Part shown: piece after piece, positions 1 to 7,601 of the stretch
How positions within the stretch are numbered: the first letter of the stretch is position 1
How the letters are laid out: every line of letters starts with the position of its first letter
Assembly (NCBI GenBank): GCA_964490005.1
Contig: CAZBBB010000030.1
Span: forward strand, 1 to 30,463
Source of the DNA: CAZBBB01 sp964490005
GTDB lineage: Bacteria > Planctomycetota > B15-G4
DNA: 30,463 bases
Reading direction: 5' to 3'
Notes under the pieces: generated by a model
Told to the model about the DNA's origin: nothing
Database searches by the model: none
What the model saw: the letters and a program-made list of their open reading frames with translations, nothing else
Position numbers and translations under genes: made by a program

Positions 1-574
1 TCGGGGCCGCGGTCGAGGCCCCGGACGGCGCCTCGTTCTTCTTGGCGTACCACTCCTTGCCCTTCGGCTCGACGGGCGGCAGCGGCCGCGGCACCGGGAT
101 CTGGATGCGCGCGGCCTCCGCCAGCGTGAGGCCGACCTTTGCCAACCACGCCGCCAGTCGCGCCTCGTCCGCCAGGTCGATCACGTAGGCGTGGTTGTCC
201 TGCGCGGCGATCCGGGCCACGAGCGCCTGCTCGCCGCTCGCGTCGAGCAGGTGCGCCACCGCGCAGCGACGGCCCTGCGCGTCGACGAAATGCGGCACGC
301 GCGCCCCGGGGTATTGCAGGTTCTCGCCGAAGATCGCCGCGTCGCAGTAGGCCTGCAGGGCGTCGATCGTGCGGGCGCGCGCCGCGGCGACCGCGGGGCT
401 GAGCGGACCGCCGTCGGCCGCGCGCAGCTCGGCGATCACCGCGCGGTAGTGCGCCTGCAGCCGCGCGGTCTGCGCGGCGCGCACCTCGGCGTCCTCGTCG
501 AGCGGCGCGGGGCCCGCGCCGAGCAGCAGCGCGCAGACCGATCCGGACACAAGCAGGCGCGCGAGCGACGACAT
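1..574 (-). CDS. Secreted conserved protein of unknown function, 3' end cut by window edge
   Basis: The minus strand is open from an ATG at 574 to the left edge (191 codons) with no stop. The N-terminus reads MSSLARLL followed by a hydrophobic stretch to about residue 24, which looks like a Sec signal peptide. The mature part holds YPGARVPHFVD, then CAVAHLL, then NHAYVIDLAD and finally GLTLAEAARIQIP. I remember this run of motifs from an uncharacterised exported family in several Gram-negative phyla (a Phe-Val-Asp plus Cys-Ala-Val core and an IQP-like end), but I cannot name a function. The C-terminal tail is Pro/Lys/Ala rich and continues out of the window. A promoter-like pair lies about 95 bases upstream. 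The reading frame is convincing; the function is not known. Confidence 0.75.
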   Translation of the reverse strand, partial: MSSLARLLVSGSVCALLLGAGPAPLDEDAEVRAAQTARLQAHYRAVIAELRAADGGPLSPAVAAARARTIDALQAYCDAAIFGENLQYPGARVPHFVDAQGRRCAVAHLLDASGEQALVARIAAQDNHAYVIDLADEARLAAWLAKVGLTLAEAARIQIPVPRPLPPVEPKGKEWYAKKNEAPSGASTAAP

Positions 575-665
575 GGCGGGTTCTCCAGGCGAGGCGCGCG
601 CACGCGACACGGCGCGCGCGCGCGGTAGCGGGGGCTGCGCGGCGGCCCGGCCCGCACAGGGCGGC

Positions 666-693
666 AGTCTAGACCGCGCTCGGCGCGGGGCAA
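666..693 (-). promoter_or_regulatory. Candidate sigma-70-type promoter for the secreted protein
   Basis: On the minus strand TTGCCC (688-693) is followed after 16 bases by TAGACT (666-671). The hexamers stand out in otherwise almost pure GC sequence. The start codon is about 90 bases downstream. The TAGACT box and its downstream flank are identical over 15 bases to a site at 9592-9606. Confidence 0.4.
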
Positions 694-709
694 CGCCGCG
701 CGGCGCGGC

Positions 710-1711
710 TCAGCGCGCGAGCCAGGCCTCCCAGCGCGCGGCCCACGCCGGCACGTCCTCGCTCCGCACGACCTGCAGCTCGTCCACGACGCGCGGACCG
801 TCCTGCGGATCGCGCCCGTCGAGCACCTTGTCGAGCAGCATGCGCACCGACTCGTAGCCCCAGCCGAAGCAGTCCTGCGCGAGCAGCAGCTGCACGTGCC
901 CCGACTGCAGGTAGGGCAGCTGCGCGGGCAGCGCGTCGACCGACACGACCTTCACCGCGCCCGGCTCCCAGGGCAGCGTGATGCGCGTGTACAGCGGCCA
1001 GCCGCCGACGAGCGCCCAGCCGTCGATCCCGGGATGCGTGCGCTGCGCGCGGCCCATCGTCTCGGCCGCCTGCTCGGGCGTCTCGGGGTGGTAGTAGACG
1101 CCGTCGGGCAGCAGCGTGATGCCGGGATGGCGCTCGAGTTCGCGCCGCACGCCCTCGACGCGTCGCTGCAGGTTGGGCGCGGCGGCGTTGCCGGCGAGGA
1201 TCGCGATCGTGCCCCGCCCGCCGAGCGCCTCGGCGAGGTGGCGCATCACGAGCGCGCCGCAGGTGAGGTCGTCGGTGCCGAAGAAGGCGAAGCGGCGGCT
1301 GTCGGGCGCGTCCGAGTCGAAGCACACGACCTGCGTGCCGAGCTCCACGGCCTTGTCGATCGCGGGGCGCAGCGTGTTGGCGTCGCTGCACGAGACCGCG
1401 ATGCCCGCGGCGCCCGCGCGCGCCAGCTGCTCGATCGCCTGCGCCTGGCGCGCGGCGTCCTCGTCGGGCGGCGTCTGCCAGTCGATCTCGATCCGCACGC
1501 CCCGCGCGGCGCCGAGTTCACGCGCCGCGGCGAGCGCGCCGGCGTGCGCCGCCTGGAAGACCGCGTTGCCCTGGCTCTTGGCGACGAGGCCGAAGACCAG
1601 CCGGCGGCCCGCCTCGCCCTCGGCGGGCGCAGGCTCCGAACCGCAGGCGCCGAGCGCGACCGCGACGAGGCCGGCGCCCAGGGCGCGGAGGATCGCGGCC
1701 GTCGTGCTCAT
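710..1711 (-). CDS. RbsB-type sugar-binding lipoprotein of an ABC transporter
   Basis: Predicted periplasmic substrate-binding protein of the type 1 (ribose/galactose) fold, 333 residues. I chose the ATG at 1711 and not the GTG at 1729 because it puts a clean lipoprotein signal at the N-terminus: hydrophobic residues 5-22 and a lipobox LGAC with Cys23. The mature part opens with FGLVAKSQGNAVFQAAHAG, typical of the family's first strand and sugar loop, and continues with AIEQLARAGAAGIAVSCSD, VVCFDSDAP and WALVGGWPLYT. Sugar is the likeliest ligand class, but the exact ligand cannot be read. It is the last gene of a chain with the permease at 1862-2950. No transporter ATPase lies in the window, so the partner must be elsewhere or shared. 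Confidence 0.85.
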   Translation of the reverse strand: MSTTAAILRALGAGLVAVALGACGSEPAPAEGEAGRRLVFGLVAKSQGNAVFQAAHAGALAAARELGAARGVRIEIDWQTPPDEDAARQAQAIEQLARAGAAGIAVSCSDANTLRPAIDKAVELGTQVVCFDSDAPDSRRFAFFGTDDLTCGALVMRHLAEALGGRGTIAILAGNAAAPNLQRRVEGVRRELERHPGITLLPDGVYYHPETPEQAAETMGRAQRTHPGIDGWALVGGWPLYTRITLPWEPGAVKVVSVDALPAQLPYLQSGHVQLLLAQDCFGWGYESVRMLLDKVLDGRDPQDGPRVVDELQVVRSEDVPAWAARWEAWLAR

Positions 1712-1739
1712 GGGCGGCCATGATGCCACACCCGGGATC

Positions 1740-1865
1740 TCAGGCCTCCCAGCCGACGCAGGCGCGCCAGAGCAGGCCGCCGCCGAGCAGCAGCAGCACG
1801 CTTCCCATGAGGATGCGCGCGGTCCACAGGATGATGCGTCGCGCGCGCCGCTCGTCCTCGTTCAA
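1740..1865 (-). CDS. Small single-helix membrane protein, 41 residues
   Basis: A short reading frame starts with TTG at 1865, sharing TTGA with the permease stop codon (TGA at 1864-1862), and ends 28 bases before the lipoprotein start. The product has a charged N-terminus (NEDERRARR), then a hydrophobic stretch from about residue 12 to 35 (IILWTARILMG and onward) and ends GWEA. This fits a single-pass membrane peptide with the basic end in the cytoplasm. The same TTGA coupling is used one gene upstream, which raises the chance that this is real. No homologue is recognised. It could be a small subunit or regulator of the transporter, or a chance frame. Confidence 0.5.
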   Translation of the reverse strand: MNEDERRARRIILWTARILMGSVLLLLGGGLLWRACVGWEA

Positions 1866-2950
1866 GCCCGCGCTCCGCGCCAGCGCTCGCTGAGCCGGTC
1901 GAGCGCGACCGCGAGCAGGATCGCCAGGCCGATGATGATCTTGCCGTACTCCTTGCTCACCGGGATCGTCGCGAAGCCCAGCTCGATCGAGCGCAGGATG
2001 TCGATGCCGTTCTCGATCAGCTTGATGATCAGCGCGCCGAGCACGGCCCCCAGCGCGGTGCCGCGCCCGCCCGACAGGCTCGCGCCGCCGACCACGGCCG
2101 CGGCGATGACCGTCAGCTCGTAGCCCTCGCCCGTCGCGGTGTTGGCCGACTGGTAGAAGCCCGCCGAGAGGAAGCCGGCCGCGCCGGCGCACAGGCCCGC
2201 GAGCACGTAGACGCGCCGCTGCACGCGGCCGGTCGCGATGCCCGCGTGCCGCGCGGCCTCCTCGTTGCCGCCGACGGCGTAGATCTGCCGCCCCGCGACC
2301 GTGTGCCCCAGCACGAACCAGGCCAGCGCGGCCGCCGCGAGCAGCACCAGCAGCGGCACCGGCTGCACGAAGTTGCCGTCGGCGAAGGACCAGCGCGCGC
2401 CGACGAAGCCGTCGGTGAAGCTCGCCGGGAGCTGCTCGCCCAGGCTCGGCAGCGACTTGGTGCGCACGGCGACCAGGCCGATGCCGCGGAAGATCGAGAG
2501 CGTGCCCAGCGTGACGATGAAGGGGTGCAGCCGCAGGCCCGTGACGAGGGCGCCGTTGATCGCGCCGCAGGTCGCGCCGATGCCGAGCGCCACGGCGGCG
2601 GCCAGCGGCACGGCCAGCGCGCCGCCCGTGTCGGGGGGCAGTTCCTGCAGCACGGCCGCGACGCCCAGCGCCGACAGGCCGAAGACCGAACCGACCGAGA
2701 TGTCGATGCCGCCCGAGACGATCACGGCCGTGGCGCCCAGGGCCATGATCGCCATCCACGACATGGGCGTGGCCACGTTCGCGACCAGGTTGTCCCAGCG
2801 CAAGAAGGCGTTGACCTCCTGGCCGCGCAGCTGCAGCGTGCCGGAGGCGGCCGTGAGCGCCGCGCCGAGCAGCAGCACGACAAGCAGCAGCCCGCCCTCG
2901 GTGAGGCGCGGACGGCGCGCGCCGGGCGGGCTGTCGTGCGGGCCGCTCAA
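1862..2950 (-). CDS. RbsC-type sugar ABC transporter permease
   Basis: Inner-membrane permease of the ribose/xylose/galactose branch (BPD_transp_2 family), 362 residues, the usual length. Family hallmarks include VSGGIDISVGSVFG near residues 78-91, HPFIVTLGTLSIFRG, GGNEEAARHAGI and AAAVVGGASLSGGRGT, with about nine hydrophobic segments. The open frame runs further upstream, but that part shadows the DUF309 gene. The best start is TTG at 2950, which overlaps the upstream stop as TTGA, so it is probably translationally coupled. It works with the binding lipoprotein at 710-1711; the ATP-hydrolysing subunit that should energise it is absent here. Confidence 0.85.
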   Translation of the reverse strand: MSGPHDSPPGARRPRLTEGGLLLVVLLLGAALTAASGTLQLRGQEVNAFLRWDNLVANVATPMSWMAIMALGATAVIVSGGIDISVGSVFGLSALGVAAVLQELPPDTGGALAVPLAAAVALGIGATCGAINGALVTGLRLHPFIVTLGTLSIFRGIGLVAVRTKSLPSLGEQLPASFTDGFVGARWSFADGNFVQPVPLLVLLAAAALAWFVLGHTVAGRQIYAVGGNEEAARHAGIATGRVQRRVYVLAGLCAGAAGFLSAGFYQSANTATGEGYELTVIAAAVVGGASLSGGRGTALGAVLGALIIKLIENGIDILRSIELGFATIPVSKEYGKIIIGLAILLAVALDRLSERWRGARA

Positions 2951-3507
2951 GCCGGGCGCAGGTACAGGCCGTTCACGACCGCGTTCGGCTCGGCCAGGAA
3001 CATCTGCATGTCGGCCGCCACGCCGGCCAGGTCGAGGCCGCAGACGCGCCCGCCGCCGGCGTCCACGCGGGCCGCGTCGAGCGCGCGCATGGCCGTGAGC
3101 AGCAGCCTGCCGGCGCCGCCGTCCTGACCGCGCTCGCGGTTGAGCGCGCAGGCCGCGAACTGGATGAGCGCGCGGAACAAAAGCTCCTGCCGCGCGTCGC
3201 GCGGCTTGGCCACGTGCCAGTAGCTCTCCCAGGACTCGTGCGCCTCCCACCACCAGCCGCGGTTGAAGAAGTCGAGGCCGCGCAGGTAGGGCACGTTCTC
3301 GCGCCACGCGGACTCGGGCAGATAGGGCGGCACGGGCGTGCGTTGGCCGTAGGCGTAGCCGCCCTCGTGGGCGAAGGGATGCGGCGCGTGCCCCGGCACG
3401 AAGCGATAGGGCGGAAAGGGCACGTGCGGCATGAACAGCGGCGGGGCGCCGGGGCCGCCCGCGAGGGGCCGCTCGACGGGCGGGCGAGCGGGCTTGCGGG
3501 CCGTCAT
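2947..3507 (-). CDS. DUF309 family protein
   Basis: Predicted soluble protein of 186 residues. The core reads YLRGLDFFNRGWWWEAHESWESYWH, then RQELLFRALIQFAAC, which is the DUF309 pattern (a helical bundle with conserved HExWE and a Gln/Ala-rich second helix). The first 60 residues or so are Pro/His/Phe-rich and probably unstructured. The role of the family is not known. The ATG at 3507 overlaps the DusB stop as ATGA, and the gene's own stop overlaps the permease start as TTGA, so it sits tightly inside a co-transcribed chain. The link to either neighbour's biochemistry is unclear. Confidence 0.8.
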   Translation of the reverse strand: MTARKPARPPVERPLAGGPGAPPLFMPHVPFPPYRFVPGHAPHPFAHEGGYAYGQRTPVPPYLPESAWRENVPYLRGLDFFNRGWWWEAHESWESYWHVAKPRDARQELLFRALIQFAACALNRERGQDGGAGRLLLTAMRALDAARVDAGGGRVCGLDLAGVAADMQMFLAEPNAVVNGLYLRPA

Positions 3508-4649
3508 GCGCAGCGCTCCTGTGCGGCCAGGTCGAGCCAGCCTTCGGGCAGCGCGACCTTCTCCTGCGTGCCGCCGCGCTTGGCCCGGCTCACGCGCAAC
3601 GCCGCGACCGGGAAGGCCTGCGCCGGGTCGAGCCGGCCGAGCCACGCGTCGAGCTCGTCGAGCGTCTCGATGCGCTGCAGCGCATCGCGCACCTGCGCGC
3701 TGCCGGCGAAGCCCTTGGTGTACCAGGCGCACCACTTGCGCAGCTCGAGCACGCCCTTGCGCTCGCCGAAGAACTCGACCAGCAGCCGGCCGTGCTCGCG
3801 CAGGATCGCGAGCACCTCGCCCAGCGCGGGCGGGTCGGGCGGCAGCCGCCCGGCGAACACGTCGGCCAGCTCGCGGAACAGCCAGGGGCGGCCGAGGCAG
3901 CCGCGTCCGATGACCACGCCGTCGCAGCCGGTCGCGCGCATCATGCGCAGGGCGTCCCAGGCCTCCCAGATGTCGCCGTTGCCGAGCACCGGGATGCGCG
4001 CGCGCTCCTTGATGCGGGCGATCTCGTCCCAGCGCGCCTGCCCCGAGTAGAGCTGCGTGGCGGTGCGCGCGTGCACGGCGATCCAGGCGATGCCGGCGTC
4101 CTGCGCGGCGGCCAGCGCGTCGGGCCAGGTCAGGTGCGCGTCGTCGAGGCCCAGCCGCACCTTGACCGTGACGGGCACGTCGCGCGCGCCCTCCACGACC
4201 GCCCCGAGCACCGCGCGCATGAGCGCGGGCCGCGCCGGGAGCGCCGAGCCGCCCCCGCGCGCCGTGATCTTGCGCACCGGGCAGCCCATGTTCACGTCGA
4301 TGTGGTGCACGCCCAGCTCGTCGACCAGGAAGCGCGCCGCGGCGCGCATCTCGTCGGGCTCGGCGCCGAAGATCTGCACCGAGCGCACCGTCTCGTCGTC
4401 GCCGAAGCTGGCCGCGTGCAGCGTGCGCGCGTTGCGGTCGGCCAGCCCGCGGGCGTGCAGCATCTCCGCCACGTAGAGGCCGGCGCCCTGCCGGCGGCAC
4501 AGCGCGCGGAAGGGCGGGTTGGTGACGCCCGCCATGGGCGCGAGCACGACCGGCGGCGTGACGCTCAGCCGCGCGCCGAGGCGCAGCGGCGCGAACTCGC
4601 CCGGCCGGGCCGGCTCGACGGCGGCATTGCGTTCGGTGCGCAGCGACAT
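3504..4649 (-). CDS. dusB: tRNA-dihydrouridine synthase, DusB type
   Basis: FMN-dependent enzyme that reduces uridine to dihydrouridine in the tRNA D-loop, about 381 residues. The TIM-barrel signature is complete: LAPMAGVTNPPFR near residue 36, VNMGCPVRKITARGGGSAL with the catalytic Cys at about 123, VTVKVRLG, VHARTATQLYSG, VLGNGDIW and GVVIGRGCLGRPWLF. A C-terminal helical domain follows from about residue 270. ATG codons at 4649 and 4658 are both in frame with no strong ribosome site, so the start is uncertain by three residues. The gene lies 41 bases after the UbiD-family gene and overlaps DUF309 by four bases. DusB is the best subfamily fit, but the exact Dus class is not certain. Confidence 0.88.
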   Translation of the reverse strand: MSLRTERNAAVEPARPGEFAPLRLGARLSVTPPVVLAPMAGVTNPPFRALCRRQGAGLYVAEMLHARGLADRNARTLHAASFGDDETVRSVQIFGAEPDEMRAAARFLVDELGVHHIDVNMGCPVRKITARGGGSALPARPALMRAVLGAVVEGARDVPVTVKVRLGLDDAHLTWPDALAAAQDAGIAWIAVHARTATQLYSGQARWDEIARIKERARIPVLGNGDIWEAWDALRMMRATGCDGVVIGRGCLGRPWLFRELADVFAGRLPPDPPALGEVLAILREHGRLLVEFFGERKGVLELRKWCAWYTKGFAGSAQVRDALQRIETLDELDAWLGRLDPAQAFPVAALRVSRAKRGGTQEKVALPEGWLDLAAQERCA

Positions 4650-4690
4650 GCGGCGCATCGTACCGAAGGCGCGGGCCGCGGACGGCGGCC

Positions 4691-6586
4691 TCAGAGGCAC
4701 TCGCCGGGCAGCCCCAGCTCGCGCCAGTGGTTGGCGATGCGGTTGAGCAGCTTCTCGGGATGCACCTGCTCGGTGGGCCAGGCGCGCAGAAAGCCGTCGG
4801 CCTCCGACTTGCTCGTGGCGTCGATGCCGATGCGGCGGCCGTGCCACCCCGGGTCGGAGCGCAGCGCGGCGTCCTGACGCGGATTGCCGGCGCGGTGCAC
4901 GTCGCGCTCGGGATCGATGTGCGCCAGCAGCAGCCACAGCAGCCGGACCGGGTCGTCGAGCCGCTCGGCGGCGTCGAAGACCAGCACGCGGTCGGTGAGG
5001 GCTCCCAGCCCCTCGCGCTCGCCCAGCGCCCAGACCGCCTCGATCGTCACGCGCGGCACGGCCGGGCGCACCTTCTCGACCGCGACGGCGACCGCGCCCC
5101 CGAACAGCACGCGCGCGGCCTTCACGCCCGGCAGACCCGTGAGCAGCGCGCAGACCCGCTCCTCCGGGAGCGCGGCGCGGCGCTCGGCGCGCGTCGCGCG
5201 CGGCCCCTCGCCGGGAAAGGCGCGCGTCAGGTCGAGACAGGCCTTGCTGCCGTAGTGCAGCGCGCGGCTGGCGTGATCGAGCGTCTCGGTCGGACCGAAC
5301 ACGAACTCGAGATCGCGGCCCGGGTCGAAGCGCTCGAGCAGCAGGCGCAGCAGGCCCTCGTCGTCGGTCAGTTCGGGCGCCGTCTCGTCGAACACGACGA
5401 CCACCTTGGTGAACATCGCCTGCCCCAACCCCCAGACGGTGTGCGCCGCCTTGCGCGCCTGCCCGGGATACTCCTTGCGGATGCGCAGCAGCATCAGGTT
5501 GTGGAACACGCCCGCGAAGGGCAGGCGCATGTCGATCAGCTCGGGCATGACCTTGCGCTGCAGCGGCAGGAACAGCCGTTCGATGGCCGCGGCCATCCAG
5601 CAGTCCTCCATCGGCGGCGGGCCGACGACGGTGGCGTTCCAGATCGCGTCCTTGCGGTGCGTGATGGCCGTGACGTGCAGCACGTGGTAGTCGTCGGCCA
5701 GGCTGTAGAAGCCGGTGTGGTCGCCGAAGGGCCCCTCGCGGCGCCGCTCGTCGACGGGCACCCAGCCCTCGATGACGAACTCGGCGCAGGCCGGCACGTG
5801 GATCGGCACGGTGCGGCAGCGCACGAGCTGCACCGGCGCGCCCTGCAGGAAGGCCGCGAAGAGCAGCTCGTCGATGCCCGGCGGCAGCGGCGCGACGGCC
5901 GAGAAGACCGTCGCCGCCGAGGCCCCCACCGCGACCGCGACGGGCATGCGCTCGTGGCCGAGCGCGGCCCAGCGGCGCAGGTGCTCGGCGCCGGTGTGGT
6001 GCGTGTGCACGTGGAAGCCCAGCGTGTTGCGGTCGTAGCGCTGCAGGCGGTACATGCCGCAGTTGCGCGCGCGGCTCGTCGGGTCGTGCGTGAAGACCAT
6101 CGGCATCGAGATCACCGGCCCGGCGTCCTCGGGCCAGGTGCGCAGGATCGGCAGCTCGAACAGGTCGACGTCGGCGCCCTCGTGCACGACGTCCTGGCAG
6201 GGCCCCGAGCCGACGTAGCGCGGGAACAACTTCGAGAGCCGCGAGAGCAGCGGCAGCGCGCCGAGCTTGTCGCGCAGGCTCGTGCGCGGCCGCTCGAGCC
6301 GCTCGAGGAAATCGCCCAGCAGCGGCTCGAGTTCGTCCTTGCGCCGCACGCCGCAGACGAGGTTCATGCGGGCCTCGCTGCCGAAGGCGTTGATCAGCAC
6401 GGGGAAGCGGCTGCCCGCGACGTTGCGGAACAGCAGCGCCCGATTGCAGGCCGCGCCGCCCTTGCTCGCGCGGTCGGCGATGGCGGCGATCTCGAGGTCG
6501 GGGTCGACCTCGCGCTCGATCTCGACGAGCTCGCCCGCCGCCCGCAGGGCCGCGAGGTGGGTGCGCAGGTCGGGCTGCCTCGACAA
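4691..6586 (-). CDS. UbiD-family (prenylated-FMN) decarboxylase
   Basis: Large UbiD-family decarboxylase of 631 residues. Family marks are DLRTHLAALRAAGELVEI at the start, ADRASKGGAACNRALLF, GMYRLQRYDRNTLGFH, and the active-site segment REGPFGDHTGFY with Glu near 284, followed by a run ending WNATVVGPPPMED. Known members remove a carboxylate from aromatic or alpha,beta-unsaturated acids using prenylated FMN made by a UbiX partner; none is seen here. The length, well above the roughly 490 residues of E. coli UbiD, resembles the longer enzymes annotated as menaquinone-pathway decarboxylases, but the substrate cannot be read. The start is TTG at 6586, with GGAG ten bases before it. It heads the minus-strand chain that leads into dusB. 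Confidence 0.85.
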   Translation of the reverse strand: MSRQPDLRTHLAALRAAGELVEIEREVDPDLEIAAIADRASKGGAACNRALLFRNVAGSRFPVLINAFGSEARMNLVCGVRRKDELEPLLGDFLERLERPRTSLRDKLGALPLLSRLSKLFPRYVGSGPCQDVVHEGADVDLFELPILRTWPEDAGPVISMPMVFTHDPTSRARNCGMYRLQRYDRNTLGFHVHTHHTGAEHLRRWAALGHERMPVAVAVGASAATVFSAVAPLPPGIDELLFAAFLQGAPVQLVRCRTVPIHVPACAEFVIEGWVPVDERRREGPFGDHTGFYSLADDYHVLHVTAITHRKDAIWNATVVGPPPMEDCWMAAAIERLFLPLQRKVMPELIDMRLPFAGVFHNLMLLRIRKEYPGQARKAAHTVWGLGQAMFTKVVVVFDETAPELTDDEGLLRLLLERFDPGRDLEFVFGPTETLDHASRALHYGSKACLDLTRAFPGEGPRATRAERRAALPEERVCALLTGLPGVKAARVLFGGAVAVAVEKVRPAVPRVTIEAVWALGEREGLGALTDRVLVFDAAERLDDPVRLLWLLLAHIDPERDVHRAGNPRQDAALRSDPGWHGRRIGIDATSKSEADGFLRAWPTEQVHPEKLLNRIANHWRELGLPGECL

Positions 6587-6661
6587 GGAAACGCTTCTCC
6601 GGAACGGCGGGGCGCGGAGCGGGCACGCGGCCCCGCGTCGCGGGCGCGTGACGATCGGGCG

Positions 6662-6683
6662 ATGATAGCCGACCGGTTATCAT
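6662..6683. promoter_or_regulatory. 22-base palindrome with overlapping divergent -10-like boxes
   Basis: Half-sites ATGATAGCCGA (6662-6672) and CCGGTTATCAT (6673-6683) form an inverted repeat with only the central pair mismatched and one G-T pair. Both strands read TATCAT at the outer end: 6678-6683 on plus, 6667-6662 on minus. Each would be a plausible -10 for the gene it points to. It lies between the divergent UbiD-family and phosphorylase genes. It could be an operator, a shared promoter core, or both. Confidence 0.5.
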
Positions 6684-7573
6684 GGGCGCGCGCGACCGCG
6701 GCGCGCGGGCGGGTTCGCGGTCCCGCGGGAGATACGGCGCTGGTCTCGCAGTTCGACACGCTGAGCAGGGCCGCCGACGTCGCGGCCGCGCGCCTCGGAC
6801 GCGCTCCGGTCGGCATCGTGCTCGGCTCGGGCCTGGCCGAGTCGCTCGACGCGCTCGAGCACCCGCAGTTTTTGCCCTACGCCGAGATCCCCGGCCTGCC
6901 GCCGACGAAGACGGCCGGCCACCCGGGCGCGCTGCTGCACGGGCGCTGCAACGACGTGCCCGTGCTCGCGCTGTGCGGGCGCGTGCACGTCTACGAGGGC
7001 CGGCCGGGCGCCGACGTCTGCGCCGGCGTGCGGCTGCTCTCGATCCTGGGCGTGCACACGCTGCTCGTCACGAGCGCCGTGGGCTCGGCCGACCCCGAGC
7101 TGCGCCCGGGCCAGCTCATGCTCGTCGAGGACCATCTCAACCTCAGCGGCGTGAACGTGCTCGCGGGCGACGAGGATCCGCGCCTCGGACCGCGCTTCCC
7201 CGACATGACGGGCGCCTACGATCCCGAGGTGCTCGCGGTGCTCGAGGAGACGGCCGCGCGCGCCGGCATCCCGACGCAGCGCGGCGTGCTGGCGATGTTC
7301 GCCGGGCCCTCCTACGAGACGCCGGCGGAGGTGCGCCTGGCGCGCGCGGCCGGCGCCCGCGTGGTTTCGATGTCGATGGTGCCCGAGGTGCTCGCGGCGC
7401 GCCAGCGCGGCATGCGCGTGGGCGGCCTGGCCTCGGTCACGAACATGGCGGCGGGCCTCGCCGACGGCCCGCTGAGCCACGAGGAGGTATTGCGCAGCAG
7501 CGCCACGAACGCCGCGCTCGTGCAGGGCCTGCTGTGCAACGTCGTGCCGGCGCTGGCGACGCGCACGCGCTGA
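6662..7573 (+). CDS. Purine nucleoside phosphorylase (trimeric class)
   Basis: Phosphorolysis of purine nucleosides to base and ribose-1-phosphate, in purine salvage. Class marks are VGIVLGSGLAESL (phosphate loop), YAEIPGLPPTKTAGHPG, GRVHVYEG, AMFAGPSYETPAEVR, SMSMVPEVLAARQRGM and VTNMAAG. From the ATG at 6662 the protein has 303 residues, with about 26 atypical residues ahead of the domain. No other ATG, GTG or TTG lies in frame before the domain. The ATG sits inside a palindrome that may itself be the promoter. A CTG at 6740 has GGGAG eight bases upstream and would give a 277-residue protein that begins where the family usually begins. The function is sure; the start is not. The gene is convergent with the acyl-CoA synthetase. 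Confidence 0.88.
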   Translation: MIADRLSWARATAARGRVRGPAGDTALVSQFDTLSRAADVAAARLGRAPVGIVLGSGLAESLDALEHPQFLPYAEIPGLPPTKTAGHPGALLHGRCNDVPVLALCGRVHVYEGRPGADVCAGVRLLSILGVHTLLVTSAVGSADPELRPGQLMLVEDHLNLSGVNVLAGDEDPRLGPRFPDMTGAYDPEVLAVLEETAARAGIPTQRGVLAMFAGPSYETPAEVRLARAAGARVVSMSMVPEVLAARQRGMRVGGLASVTNMAAGLADGPLSHEEVLRSSATNAALVQGLLCNVVPALATRTR

Positions 7574-7601
7574 GCGGCCGGCGCCGCGCGCCGCCGCCGG
7601 C

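Noticed and set aside
2951..3307. N-terminal extension of the sugar permease up to 3307
   Set aside because: It runs antiparallel in frame choice to the well-supported DUF309 gene and is Arg/Ala noise; TTG at 2950 fits family length and coupling.
7577..7601. Hairpin between phosphorylase and acyl-CoA synthetase as a terminator
   Set aside because: The stem is seven pairs with an eleven-base loop and has no T run on either strand; common in sequence this GC-rich.
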